The notes: generated from the letters alone by a model not told the origin. Shown: positions 9,946 through 21,605, numbered from the stretch's first letter. The stretch is 64,000 bases of DNA from Pseudoxanthomonas sp. X-1 (GCF_020042665.1 NZ_CP083376.1:2206001-2270000), one strand, 5' to 3'. Made by a program: numbers and translations.

Positions 9946-11310
9946 TCAGACCGCGTCGACCGCGTGGTCGGGCTGCGGACCGCCGCGGCGCAGGCTCAGC
10001 CAGCACAGGCCCATGCCCAGCGCCATCAGCGCTACGAACACGCCGGCGATCTGCGGGTTGAACCACACCATCGCCACCAGGCACACCGCCGCCAGCGCCA
10101 GCGCGAGGCCCGGCACCAGCGGATAGCCCGGCGCGAGGAAACTGCGCGCCAGCCCCGGCGCGCTGCGGCGCAGCTTGAACAGGCTGAGCATGCTCATGAT
10201 GTACATCACCACCGCGCCGAACACCGACATGGTGATCATCGCCGCGGTCAGGCTCATGCCCTGCAGGCTGACCAGCCCGTCGCTGTAGATGGCCGCCACG
10301 CCGATCAGGCCGCCGGCGAGGATGGCCCGGTGCGGGGTCTGGAAGCGCGACAGCTTCGCCAGCCCGTGCGGCAGGAAGCCGGCCCGCGCCAGGGCGAAGA
10401 ACTGGCGCGAATAGCCCAGGATGATGCCGTGGAAGCTGGCGACCAGGCCGAACAGGCCGATCCACACCAGCATGTGCAGCCAGGTCGAGCTGTTGCCGAC
10501 CACCGCCTTCATCGCCTGCGGCAGCGGATCGTTGATGTTGCTCAGCGCCCGCCAGTCGCCCACGCCGCCGGCGAAGAGCATCACGCCGAACGCCAGCACC
10601 ACCAGGGTGAGGATGCCGGCGATGTAGGCGCGCGGGATGGTGCGCTTCGGATCCCTGGCTTCCTCGGCGGCCATGGCCGCGCCCTCGATCGCCAGGAAGA
10701 ACCAGATCGCGAACGGGATCGCCGCGAAGATGCCGGCCACCGCCGTGCCGCTGAAGGTGTCCGAGCCCGCCCAGCCGCCGGCGACGAAGTTGGCGAAGGA
10801 GAAGCCGGGGGCGACCACACCCATGAACACCAGCAGCTCCAGCACCGCCAGCACGGTGACCACGAGCTCGAAGGTGGCCGCGATGCGCACCCCCACGATG
10901 TTCAAGCCCATGAACACCCCATACGTGCCGACCGCGGCCAGCTTGGGATCCAGGGCGGGGAACTGCACGTTGAGGTAGGCGCCGATGGCCATCGAGATCG
11001 AAGGCGGCGCGAACACGAACTCGATCAGCGTGGCGATGCCGGCGACCATGCCGCCGACCGGCCCGAACGCCCGCCAGCTGTAGGCGAACGGCCCACCGGC
11101 GTGCGGGATGGCGGTGGTGAGTTCGGTGAAGCTGAAGATGAAGCAGGTGTACATCGCGGCCACCAGCAGCGTGGTCACCAGGAAGCCCAGCGTGCCGGCC
11201 ACGCCCCAGCCGTAGCTCCAGCCGAAGTACTCGCCGGAAATGACCAAGCCCACGGCGATGCCCCACAGGTGCAGGGTGCCCAGGGTGGGTTTGAGTTGCG
11301 CGTTGGACAT
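9946..11310 (-). CDS. eat: APC-family permease, probably ethanolamine permease
   Basis: 454 residues from the ATG at 11310, with about 12 hydrophobic segments. The N-terminus LGTLHLWGIAVGLVISGEYFGWSYGW with the glycine-rich first helix is typical of amino acid-polyamine-cation transporters, and the WSYGW block recalls ethanolamine permeases. Its place directly upstream of eutBC, 25 bp away on the same strand, makes ethanolamine uptake the best guess. No dedicated regulator lies next to it. Open sequence continues upstream to 11604 but looks non-coding. Confidence 0.88.
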   Translation of the reverse strand: MSNAQLKPTLGTLHLWGIAVGLVISGEYFGWSYGWGVAGTLGFLVTTLLVAAMYTCFIFSFTELTTAIPHAGGPFAYSWRAFGPVGGMVAGIATLIEFVFAPPSISMAIGAYLNVQFPALDPKLAAVGTYGVFMGLNIVGVRIAATFELVVTVLAVLELLVFMGVVAPGFSFANFVAGGWAGSDTFSGTAVAGIFAAIPFAIWFFLAIEGAAMAAEEARDPKRTIPRAYIAGILTLVVLAFGVMLFAGGVGDWRALSNINDPLPQAMKAVVGNSSTWLHMLVWIGLFGLVASFHGIILGYSRQFFALARAGFLPHGLAKLSRFQTPHRAILAGGLIGVAAIYSDGLVSLQGMSLTAAMITMSVFGAVVMYIMSMLSLFKLRRSAPGLARSFLAPGYPLVPGLALALAAVCLVAMVWFNPQIAGVFVALMALGMGLCWLSLRRGGPQPDHAVDAV

Positions 11311-11671
11311 CAGGCATCTCCGTGGATGGGGAAGGGCCGCCGCGGACGCGCGTCGTGGGGGTCGGACGGCAGGGGCGCAGGCGTGCCGCCCGCGCTCAGC
11401 GGCCCAGAGCGACGCCGCCAGGGCGCGGACGCAGGACGCTGACGGTTCGGTTATACCGGCAATGCCGGCCGGACGGCCGGCGGCGAAGGGTAGGGGGTAG
11501 GTCTGCCGGTCGCGCGCTTGCGCGGCCTGGGCGGTGCGCGATGCGCTGCCGCTTCCCTCGCTCAGGCACGAGCGGCGGATCGATGCGCACACATCGATCC
11601 GCACCGCGGGATCCTTCCGCCAGAATCAAGAGCGAACGCGCGCCCGCGCGCGTCCGCGGTACGACAGGCTT
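11311..11671. other. Gap between M23 peptidase and permease genes
   Basis: 361 bp without a convincing gene. It should hold the eat-eutBC promoter (minus). A TATAAC box reading leftward around 11447-11452 is a weak candidate. A perfect 11-bp inverted repeat sits at 11575-11602. The rest is GC-rich without recognisable structure. Confidence 0.5.
11575..11602. repeat. Perfect 11-bp inverted repeat with 6-nt loop
   Basis: GCGGATCGATG and its exact complement CATCGATCCGC around the loop CGCACA. It lies 70 bp downstream of the M23 peptidase stop (minus) and about 265 bp upstream of the permease start. No T-run follows in either direction, so it is a poor intrinsic terminator. It could be an operator or a transcript-end hairpin. 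Confidence 0.5.
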
Positions 11672-12520
11672 CTACTTGCCGCGCTCGAGCACCAGCAGCG
11701 GGTCGATGCGCACGTCGAACCAGTTCATTCCCCAATGCAGATGCGGCCCGGTCGCGCGCCCGGTGGCGCCGACCGCGGCGATCACCTGTCCCTGGCGCAC
11801 CACATCGCCCACCTTCACGTCGATGCGCGAGAGGTGCAGGAAGTTGGAACTCACCCCGAAGCCGTGGTCCAGCACCAGCGTGCCGCCGGTGAGGTACAGG
11901 TCGGGCGCGGCGAAGGTCACCACGCCGCCGGCCGGCGCCTTGACCGGCGTGCCGGTCGGTACGGCGATATCCATGCCCGAATGCCCGGCGGGCGAGGGTT
12001 GGCCGTTATAGACGCGCGCATTGCCGAAGCGCCCGCTGATCCGTCCCTGCACCGGCCACACGAACGGGGCGGCGAAGTCGGTGCGGTCGTCGTCGCGCGT
12101 GCGCACCGCCGTCACCGCCGCCTGCTCGCGCTCGATGCGCGCGGCGATCTCCGGCGGCGGGTTGACGGACTTGGGCGGAACGCCGTCGACGCGCTCGGTA
12201 GGCCAGTCGCGCGGCGTCACCGCGATCTCGACGGTCCGCGCCGCCGCGCCGGGCGGCGCCACCTGCACCCGCAGCGGTCCGGTCTCGTTTCGGCCCACGC
12301 CGAACACCACCGTGCCGTAGCCGCTCACCCGCAGCGTGCGTCCCGCATAGCGCACCACGCTGCCCGGCGCGACCTTGCCGAACACCAGTGCGCCCTGCGA
12401 CACCGAAGCGGGGAAGGTCACCTCGGCTGCCTGCTGGGCCTGCGCGCTCGACATGGATCCGGCGAAACCCGCAGCGCCGCCGACCAGCGCCAGCAGCGCG
12501 GCCAACCACAGCGGCCTCAA
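11672..12520 (-). CDS. Secreted M23-family metallopeptidase
   Basis: 282 residues from a TTG start at 12520 that overlaps the pyrC stop (TTGA), with GGAG 8 nt upstream. The longer reading from 12577 lacks a good ribosome site and would put charged sequence before the signal peptide. Residues 1-29 are a signal peptide ending near SSAQAQQ. An all-beta middle region follows, then the LytM-type domain with HSGMDIAVP (HxxxD zinc ligands) and GPHLHWGM (HxH). These cut peptide cross-bridges of the cell wall in the periplasm. The zinc residues are intact, so it is likely active rather than an EnvC-like activator. Confidence 0.88.
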   Translation of the reverse strand: MRPLWLAALLALVGGAAGFAGSMSSAQAQQAAEVTFPASVSQGALVFGKVAPGSVVRYAGRTLRVSGYGTVVFGVGRNETGPLRVQVAPPGAAARTVEIAVTPRDWPTERVDGVPPKSVNPPPEIAARIEREQAAVTAVRTRDDDRTDFAAPFVWPVQGRISGRFGNARVYNGQPSPAGHSGMDIAVPTGTPVKAPAGGVVTFAAPDLYLTGGTLVLDHGFGVSSNFLHLSRIDVKVGDVVRQGQVIAAVGATGRATGPHLHWGMNWFDVRIDPLLVLERGK

Positions 12521-13869
12521 CGCTCGAACTCCAGGCGCATGCCGCGCGGCGTGCCGACCAGCTGCTCGCCGTTCCACACCATGCGGCCGTTGACCCAGGT
12601 CGCGTCGATCTTATGGTGGAAGGTCGTGCCCTCGAACGGCGACCACTCGCACTTGGACAGCACGTCCTCGCGCCGGACGGTGAAGTCCTCGTCCTCCACC
12701 AGCACCAGGTCGGCCCAGTAGCCCTCGCGCAGGAAGCCGCGCTCCTTGATGTCGAACAGCTGTGCCGGCGCATGGGCGAACTTCTGCACCACCTGGGCAA
12801 TGCTGAGCTTCTTCTCGTGCACCAGCTCCAGCGCGGCCACCAGCGCGTACTGCACCAGCGGCAGTCCGCCGGGCGCCTTGGTGTAGTCGGTCTGCGACTT
12901 CTCGTCCAGGGTGTGCGGGGCGTGGTCGGTGGCCAGCACGTCGATGACGTTGTCGGCCAGGGCCTTGATCAGGGCGATGCGGTCGGCCGGGTCCTTGATC
13001 GCCGGATTGCACTTGATCAGGTTGCCCAGGCGCGCGTAGTCGTTGCGGTCGAAGCGCAGGAAGTGGATGCAGGTTTCGGCGGTGATCTGCTTCAGGCGCT
13101 TGCCGGCCTTGTCCACCAGCGGCCCGGCGTTGAACAGCGCCAGCTCGTCGGCGGTGGACAGGTGCAGCACGTGCAGGCGCGTGCCGTGGCGCTTGGCCAG
13201 CGACAGCGCCAGGCGCGTGGAGGCGATACAGGCCTGGCGCGAGCGGATGTCGGGATGGAACTCCACCGGGATCTCATCGCCGTACTGCGCGCGGTAGCGC
13301 GCCAGGTTGGCGTTGATGGTCGGGGTGTCCTCGCAGTGGGTGATGATCGGCACCGGCGCGTCGCGGAAGATCGCGTCCAGCGTGGCCGGATCATCCACCA
13401 GCATGTTGCCGGTGGAGGCGCCCATGAACACCTTCACCCCGGGCGTGGCGCGCGGATCGACGCGCTGGATCTGCGCCAGGTTGTCGTTGCTGGCGCCCAT
13501 GTAAAAGCCGTGGTTGCCCCAGGCCCGCCCCTTGGCCAGCGCGTACTTGGCCTCCAGCGCCTCGGCGGTGAGCGTGGGCGGGTTGGTATTGGGCATGTCC
13601 ATGAAGCTGGTCAGCCCGCCGGCCACGGCCGCGGCCGATTCGGTGGCCAGATCGCCCTTGTGGGTCAGGCCCGGCTCGCGGAAATGCACCTGGTCGTCGA
13701 TCATGCCCGGCAGCAGCCAGCGGCCGCCGGCCTCGATCACCGTCTGGCCGGCATTGATCGCGATCTGCGGCGCGATGCGCGTGATGCGGCCGTTTTCGAA
13801 GCTGAGGTCACCTGTGGTCTCGCGCCCCTCGTTGACCATGCGGGCGTTGACGATCACGGTGGCGGGCAT
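12517..13869 (-). CDS. pyrC: Dihydroorotase (long form)
   Basis: 450 residues from the ATG at 13869. It cyclises carbamoyl-aspartate to dihydroorotate in pyrimidine synthesis. Visible motifs are [40 protein letters not shown] and [12 protein letters not shown]. The usual HxH metal pair reads Q60-V-H62: the first histidine is glutamine. [10 protein letters not shown] form occurs in a recognisable dihydroorotase subgroup, and the remaining ligands and the DHAPH aspartate are present, so I keep the enzyme call. The 5' end overlaps yidD and the 3' end overlaps the M23 gene. Confidence 0.92.
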   Translation of the reverse strand: MPATVIVNARMVNEGRETTGDLSFENGRITRIAPQIAINAGQTVIEAGGRWLLPGMIDDQVHFREPGLTHKGDLATESAAAVAGGLTSFMDMPNTNPPTLTAEALEAKYALAKGRAWGNHGFYMGASNDNLAQIQRVDPRATPGVKVFMGASTGNMLVDDPATLDAIFRDAPVPIITHCEDTPTINANLARYRAQYGDEIPVEFHPDIRSRQACIASTRLALSLAKRHGTRLHVLHLSTADELALFNAGPLVDKAGKRLKQITAETCIHFLRFDRNDYARLGNLIKCNPAIKDPADRIALIKALADNVIDVLATDHAPHTLDEKSQTDYTKAPGGLPLVQYALVAALELVHEKKLSIAQVVQKFAHAPAQLFDIKERGFLREGYWADLVLVEDEDFTVRREDVLSKCEWSPFEGTTFHHKIDATWVNGRMVWNGEQLVGTPRGMRLEFER

Positions 13870-14120
13870 CGGCAGGATCCTGAATGCGGGTGGTGGGAAT
13901 GCGGCGCGGGCGGCACCGGGTCGTCGCCGCCCGGGTGCAGCGGATGGCAGCGGCCGATCCGGCGCAGCGCCATCCAACCGCCGCGCAGGGGGCCGAAGCG
14001 CTCGATCGCCTGCATGGCGTACACCGAGCAGGTCGGCTCAAAACGGCACCGTGGACCCAGCAGTGGGCTGATGAAGCGCTTGTAGCCGCGCAACAGGGCA
14101 ATGAGTCCGCGCTGGAGCAT
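13854..14120 (-). CDS. yidD: Membrane protein insertion efficiency factor YidD
   Basis: 88 residues from the ATG at 14120, or 94 from an ATG at 14138; neither has a strong ribosome site. The core matches YidD closely: [30 protein letters not shown], then [13 protein letters not shown], with the three conserved cysteines. YidD assists YidC in inserting inner-membrane proteins. In many bacteria it sits between rnpA and yidC; here it is the first gene of an overlapping unit with pyrC (16 bp overlap). Confidence 0.93.
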   Translation of the reverse strand: MLQRGLIALLRGYKRFISPLLGPRCRFEPTCSVYAMQAIERFGPLRGGWMALRRIGRCHPLHPGGDDPVPPAPHSHHPHSGSCRCPPP

Positions 14121-14164
14121 GGCCCGATGATAAGCCATCGTTCCCGCGCCCGTGCCTGGCGTGG

Positions 14165-14193
14165 TTGCCGCACCTGTCCGGGTAGGCTATAAA
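14165..14193 (+). promoter_or_regulatory. Sigma-70-type promoter of dksA
   Basis: TTGCCG at 14165-14170 and TATAAA at 14188-14193 with a 17-bp spacer, ending about 43 bp before the dksA start. It is a good match to the housekeeping consensus and is the only candidate in the yidD-dksA gap. Confidence 0.6.
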
Positions 14194-14236
14194 GGCCCGC
14201 TTTTCCCGGCCCGGGAATGATTCAAGGACGCTGTTC

Positions 14237-15220
14237 GTGGCAGCCAAGAAACCCGCAAAGAAGGCCGTCAAGGCCGCCAAGACCGCCGCCGTCGCCAAGA
14301 AGGCGCCCGCCAAGGCACCGGCCAAGAGCGCGGTGGCCAAGAAGGCCGCGCCCGCCGCCAAGAAAGCGGCAGGCAAGACCGCGCCCGTGAAGAAGGCCAC
14401 GAACACCAGCACCACCGCCAAGACCGTGGCGGCGAAGAAGCCGGCGCCCGCGCCGGCCAAGAAGGCCGCGACAGGGAAGGCCGCGCCGAAGACCGTTCCG
14501 CAGCCGGCTGCCAAGCCCGCTCCGGCTAAATCCGCTCCCGCCAAGGCAACCAGCCCCAGCAAGGCCCCCGCAGTGAAGACCGCCGCGACACCGGCCCCTG
14601 TAGCGTCGGCTGCCAAGGCTGCTCCCGCAAAGAACACAGTGCCCGCTTCCAAGACCCCTTCGAAAACCGAAAAATCCACCGTCCAGGCCAAGCCTGCCGT
14701 CGCCCGCGTGACCGGCAAGATCGCCGTCGCCGTCACCGGCCGCACCCCGGAACCCGCGCCCAAGGGCAAGGTCCGCAAGGTCGAGTACACCGTCGACGAG
14801 GCCACCGGCCGCCCCGTGCTGCCGGCCGGCTACAAGCCCAAGGCCGACGAGGAGTACATGAGCCCGCTGCAGCTGGAGTACTTCCGCCAGCGCCTGCTGC
14901 AGTGGCGCGCCGATCTGGTGGAGGAATCCAAGCAGACCATCGAGAACCTCAAGGACGAAGTGCGCGACGTCGGCGACGAGGCCGAGCGCGCCACGCGCGA
15001 GACCGAGAACTCGCTGGAACTGCGCACGCGCGATCGCTACCGCAAGCTGATCGGCAAGATCGACAGCACGCTCAAGCGCCTGGACGCCGGCGACTACGGC
15101 TACTGCGTCGACACCGGCGAGGAAATCGGCCTGGAGCGCCTGGAGGCGCGCCTGACCGCCGAGCGCACCCTCGATGCGCAGGAACGCTGGGAACACCTGC
15201 AGAAACAGCAGGGTGATTGA
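14237..15220 (+). CDS. dksA: DksA/TraR-family RNA polymerase-binding factor with histone-H1-like N-terminal tail
   Basis: 327 residues from a GTG start, about twice the length of E. coli DksA. Residues 1 to about 165 are almost only Ala, Lys, Pro, Thr and Ser in AAKK/PAKK repeats. The DksA fold follows: a coiled coil with the tip GDEAERAT (E. coli DPVDRAA) and RDRYRKLIGKIDSTLKRLDAGDYGYC. The zinc finger keeps one cysteine (C290, CVDT); the other three positions are Thr, Thr and Ala (RTLDA), so zinc should not bind. DksA enters the RNA polymerase secondary channel and works with ppGpp. An intrinsic terminator follows, so it is probably monocistronic. Confidence 0.9.
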   Translation: MAAKKPAKKAVKAAKTAAVAKKAPAKAPAKSAVAKKAAPAAKKAAGKTAPVKKATNTSTTAKTVAAKKPAPAPAKKAATGKAAPKTVPQPAAKPAPAKSAPAKATSPSKAPAVKTAATPAPVASAAKAAPAKNTVPASKTPSKTEKSTVQAKPAVARVTGKIAVAVTGRTPEPAPKGKVRKVEYTVDEATGRPVLPAGYKPKADEEYMSPLQLEYFRQRLLQWRADLVEESKQTIENLKDEVRDVGDEAERATRETENSLELRTRDRYRKLIGKIDSTLKRLDAGDYGYCVDTGEEIGLERLEARLTAERTLDAQERWEHLQKQQGD

Positions 15221-15246
15221 CGCCTGACCCGATTGTCATAAAGAAG

Positions 15247-15272
15247 AGCCCCGCTGACGCGGGGCTTTTTTT
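15247..15272 (+). terminator. Intrinsic terminator of dksA
   Basis: Stem AGCCCCGC / GCGGGGCT around the loop TGAC, followed by a run of seven T at 15266-15272, 26 bp after the dksA stop. A textbook Rho-independent terminator. Confidence 0.92.
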
Positions 15273-15503
15273 GGGCCCTTCCCAAACCACGGACCGCGGC
15301 GCACGGATGTCCATTGCTTCAGAGGAGCGGCGGCCCTTCTCTTCGGCGAAGACCTTTCTCGCTCGCTGAAGAGCAAAACGCGGTGTTCCGCGGGAGCAGA
15401 CATGGCGGCGATGGAGCTTTGCATAACGAGGCGGGGGCCGCTTGGTCAACGAGAAGTGGCTGCTTGCCATCTTCCTTCTTGCGGCCATGCGCCTGGTGAT
15501 CGG

Positions 15504-16307
15504 TCATGGCGGAATTTTCGGAGCCTGGGCGCCGGCACGCTGCGTGGTCACCAGGCGCATGAAGGTCTCATGCTGGTAACGACTCATACGCAGTTGCTGG
15601 CCGTTGTCCATCGTGACCACATGGTGGCCGTTGAACCAGGGATCGATTGTCTTGATGCGCTGAATGTTGACGATCGCCGAGCGGTGGACACGCGCGAAGC
15701 GTTGCGGGTCAAGGCGCGCCTGCAGCGTCGTCATGGTCTCGCGCAGCTCGTGCACGCGGCCGGGCACGTGAATCTGCACATTGTTGCGGTTTGAGCGGAT
15801 CCAGATGATGTCCTCGACATCGACGAAAGCCACACGCTCGCCTTCGCGCACCGGGATGCGCACCAGGTAGTCCTCGCGCCGGCGCAGCATATCCAGTGCT
15901 TGCATGATCCGCGCGGCGGCCTCGCCGTCGGAGCCCTGCGCCGCCGCCAGCCGTAGCTTGACCCGGCGAAGCGCATCGGCGAAACGTTCGCGGCCGAATG
16001 GCTTGACCAGATAGTCGACGGCGTTGGCATCGAAGGCGCGCACCGCGAACTGTTCGTAGGCGGTCACGAAGACGGTCGCCGGCATGCGCGAAGCGCCGAT
16101 CGTCGCCACCACGTCGAGACCGGTGATGCCGGGCATCTGGATGTCCAGGAACACCAGATCGGGCGAACTCTCGCGGATCCTTTCGACGGCGGATACGCCA
16201 TCGCCGCACTCGCCGACCAGTTCGACCTCAGGGTCATCGCGCAACAGCCGAACGATCGCAAGCCGCGCGATTGGCTCGTCGTCGATGACCAGCGCGGTGA
16301 TGCTCAT
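15504..16307 (-). CDS. LytTR-family response regulator
   Basis: 267 residues. The receiver domain (1 to about 120) has the acidic pocket VIDDEP, phosphorylation site D55 in LVFLDIQMPG and the lysine of YLVKPF. A linker leads to a LytTR DNA-binding domain (about 150-255: VEDIIWIRSNRNNVQIHV, FARVHRSAIVNIQRI). Such regulators bind paired direct repeats. It starts 4 nt inside the end of the histidine kinase gene (ATGA overlap), so the two form one operon. The bases here look less GC-rich than the flanking genes, by eye only. Confidence 0.93.
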   Translation of the reverse strand: MSITALVIDDEPIARLAIVRLLRDDPEVELVGECGDGVSAVERIRESSPDLVFLDIQMPGITGLDVVATIGASRMPATVFVTAYEQFAVRAFDANAVDYLVKPFGRERFADALRRVKLRLAAAQGSDGEAAARIMQALDMLRRREDYLVRIPVREGERVAFVDVEDIIWIRSNRNNVQIHVPGRVHELRETMTTLQARLDPQRFARVHRSAIVNIQRIKTIDPWFNGHHVVTMDNGQQLRMSRYQHETFMRLVTTQRAGAQAPKIPP

Positions 16308-17524
16308 GCGCGCGGCACTTCGGGGTCGTCATCTTCGTTGAACAGGCCGGCGTCGCGCCTGTTGGCGGCTACTCCCTGGCTGTCGCGTCCGAATGTTTCG
16401 GCCGTGGGCTCTTCGAATTTGCGGAACGGCAACTGGATGCGGCAGACGACGCCCTGCGGCCAGGTGATATCCAGGCGCACCCGCGCGGCATCGCCATACA
16501 GCTCCTTCAGCCGCAGGCGGGTGTTGGACAGGCCGATGCCGTGACTAGGGGCCTGCCTGGTATCGCAGGCGAGCCGGTCGGCGCGAGTGCTAGCACCTTG
16601 ATTGTCGATGTCGCTGTTACGGTTGCGCACGTCCAGGTAAAGCGTATCGCCTTCGCGGCGGCTCTCGATCTCGATGCTGTCCGCGCCCACGCGCTTGCCG
16701 ATGCCGTGGTGGATCGCGTTCTCGACGATCGGCTGCAGGATCAGGCTCGGCACCGCGCAGTCCAGCGTGTCAGGAGCGATGTAGATCCGTGTGGTCAGGC
16801 GGTCCTTGAAGCGCGTGCGCTGGATTCCAAGATAAAGCTCCAACAACACCAGTTCCTGGCGCAGGCTGATTTCCTGGCCATCGTAGTCCTCCAGAAACGC
16901 ACGCAGCAGTTCGCTTAGGCGCAGCAGCATGTCCTCGGCCGAGGCGCTGTCCTCTTCGAGCAGGGTGATGATGGCGTGCAGCGTGTTGAACAGGAAATGC
17001 GGCTGCAGCTGCGACCTGAGTACGAGCAGCCGCGATTGTGCTAGGTCGGTGGCCAGCTGGCTGGCCTCCAGCTCACGTCGCGCCTTCTCGGCGTGGAAGT
17101 GGATGGCCTGTTGGATGGCGAACAACATCCAATAGGTCAGCAGGCCTATCGCGTAGTGTTGCTGCAGGAAGTACCTGAGCTGTTCGTCGAAGCCGCTGGG
17201 TTCGAACAGCGTGGACACCATCGCGCCGATCATCATCGCGATGAACGTCATGCACAGGCTGATCAGAAGCTGCCTGCCCAATCCGTGGAAGATCAGCGTA
17301 TCGCGTACCGGGTAGCGCTCGGCCAGCCGGAACACGGTGGGTGCGAGGGCCGCCCATGTGTACCACTGGATCAACGACCAACGGAGCATGTCCCAGAGCG
17401 GCCAGTTGGTGGCGGGCATTCCGTGGTTGAGCTTGTTCTGCAGAGCGAATATCAGCGCGACCGCTGTCCACAGCGCCATGTAGGCGAACAGGCCGATCTT
17501 GAGACTGCCCAGGCGGATCTTCAT
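16304..17524 (-). CDS. LytS/YehU-type sensor histidine kinase
   Basis: 406 residues. The N-terminal 140 residues hold about four hydrophobic segments, with no large extracellular sensor loop. The histidine-kinase domain of the LytS/AlgZ type follows, with phospho-acceptor H176 in SQLQPHFLFNTLHAI, and an ATP-binding domain with ENAIHHGIGKR and GIGLSNTRLRLKELYG. The last 50 residues are a hydrophilic tail. It pairs with the overlapping LytTR regulator downstream. The signal sensed is unknown. Confidence 0.92.
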   Translation of the reverse strand: MKIRLGSLKIGLFAYMALWTAVALIFALQNKLNHGMPATNWPLWDMLRWSLIQWYTWAALAPTVFRLAERYPVRDTLIFHGLGRQLLISLCMTFIAMMIGAMVSTLFEPSGFDEQLRYFLQQHYAIGLLTYWMLFAIQQAIHFHAEKARRELEASQLATDLAQSRLLVLRSQLQPHFLFNTLHAIITLLEEDSASAEDMLLRLSELLRAFLEDYDGQEISLRQELVLLELYLGIQRTRFKDRLTTRIYIAPDTLDCAVPSLILQPIVENAIHHGIGKRVGADSIEIESRREGDTLYLDVRNRNSDIDNQGASTRADRLACDTRQAPSHGIGLSNTRLRLKELYGDAARVRLDITWPQGVVCRIQLPFRKFEEPTAETFGRDSQGVAANRRDAGLFNEDDDPEVPRA

Positions 17525-17659
17525 GCTGCTCCGGTGTCGACGTGCTTGCGGATGGTGGCGTGCGGATCAGGGCGACGGCGTCTTGCCCTCCGGCGTTCAG
17601 TGAGGGCGGCCGCATCGTAGGCGCATTTGCATGCCGTCGGAAGCGATTCCGGCGGCCGG

Positions 17660-17690
17660 CTACGATTGGGGGGCGCACTACTACGATTGG
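17660..17690. promoter_or_regulatory. 10-bp direct repeat with 21-bp period, candidate LytTR regulator site
   Basis: CTACGATTGG occurs identically at 17660-17669 and 17681-17690. The 21-bp centre-to-centre distance is two helical turns, the arrangement known for LytTR-type regulators (about 9-bp direct repeats with 12-13 bp between). It lies between the histidine kinase start (17524, minus) and the small secreted protein start (17790, plus), so it could control either or both. Binding is inference. Confidence 0.55.
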
Positions 17691-17789
17691 TCCCGAATTG
17701 CTTCCCAGCACCACGACGCCACGGCCTGATGGCGGTGCCGGGGCGTGGGTCACTCGCCTCCGGCTCCTTCCCGTGCCGGAGCCACTGCA

Positions 17790-18200
17790 ATGTCCATCGT
17801 GCATCACCTCGCCCTGGTCGCGCTGCTTGCGACTGCGTCTCATGCTGCCAACGCTCACACCGACGGAAGCCACACACGCTATTTCAAGCTGATCAATACC
17901 AGCTACGACAGCGTGGTGTCGGTTTCGGTGGCACCCGCCGGCGACGGCAATTTTGTACCGATCACGATCGCGCCACTGCTTGGAGGCTTCAACGTGGCGA
18001 TAATCGAAGTCTCCGGCGCGCATTGCTTGCAAGACTTCCGCATTGGTTTTCGTGGCGGCCGCACATTGCTCTACAGTGATATCAACGTGTGCCGCAGCAG
18101 TGGGCTGTACCTGAGGACGATCGATGGCAGGCGCACGGATGTCGATGCAAGGGCCCCGAATACCACGCGCCTGCGCAGCCCTCTCATGCGCGGCTGGTAA
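17790..18200 (+). CDS. Small secreted protein of unknown function beside the LytTR system
   Basis: 136 residues from the ATG at 17790. The first ~22 residues are a signal peptide (HHLALVALLATASHAANA). The mature part begins RYFKLINTSYDSVVSVSVAP and looks all-beta, with two cysteines about 25 residues apart (GAHCLQDF and DINVCRSS) that could form a disulfide. It probably acts in the periplasm or outside the cell. I do not recognise the family. Its divergent position with the LytS/LytTR pair suggests it is regulated by or signals to that pair. Confidence 0.75.
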   Translation: MSIVHHLALVALLATASHAANAHTDGSHTRYFKLINTSYDSVVSVSVAPAGDGNFVPITIAPLLGGFNVAIIEVSGAHCLQDFRIGFRGGRTLLYSDINVCRSSGLYLRTIDGRRTDVDARAPNTTRLRSPLMRGW

Positions 18201-18236
18201 GCGGGCTGAGTCTCGAGGCAGGCGCTGGAGGCGTCG

Positions 18237-20995
<2,759 letters not shown>

Positions 20996-20996
<1 letters not shown>

Positions 20997-21598
20997 CACC
21001 AGACCTTGAAAATCTGTCCGGTCTGCACGCCCTCGATGCTGCGCTGGAAGGCCAGCGCCGCGCGGGCGGCGGGGACCGGTTCGAAACCGGGGAAGAAATC
21101 GGCGTAGGCGTCCCACGCCTCGGCCAGGACCGTGGGGCTGACCGCGTTGATGCGCAGGCCGCGCGGCAGTTCGCAGGCCGCCGCGCGCACGAAGCCTTCT
21201 ACCGCCGCGTTCACCGCGGTGGCGTTGACGCCCTGGGCGATCGGCTGTTCGGCCAGGATGCCGGTGGTCAGCGTGATCGAGCCGCCGTCGTTGAGCTGCC
21301 CCTGGCCCAGCAGCGCCAGGCGCACCTGGCCGAGCAGCTTGTCCTGCAGGCCGCTGTCGAACTGGGCCGCGGTCATCTGCGCCAGCGGGCCGAAGTGCAC
21401 GTTGCCGGTGGTGGAGACGATGGCGTCGAGGCGGCCCACGCGTTCGAACAGCGCCAACACGCTGGACTCGTCGCGCAGGTCGACCGGGTGGCGGGCGTCA
21501 TGGCGCGAGGCGGCGATCACCTCGTAGCGCGGCGCGAGCAGGGTCTGCACGGCACGCCCGAGCGTGCCGCTGGCCCCGATGAGCAGGATCTTCTTCAT
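20996..21598 (-). CDS. Short-chain dehydrogenase/reductase between the metH halves
   Basis: 200 residues from the ATG at 21598, preceded by GAGGTG. The nucleotide-binding motif [11 protein letters not shown] is at the N-terminus. The usual catalytic Tyr-x3-Lys is absent: the aligned stretch reads [19 protein letters not shown]. The short length and the ending [16 protein letters not shown] fit a compact SDR subgroup. It lies 7 bp after the metH N-half and overlaps the metH C-half by 1 nt, so it is made with methionine synthase. Its substrate is unknown. Confidence 0.82.
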
Positions 21599-21605
21599 GC
21601 CCACC

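Noticed and set aside
7702..11310. Ethanolamine utilisation microcompartment
   Set aside because: Only eutB, eutC and a permease are present; no shell, eutA, eutE or eutG gene lies nearby.
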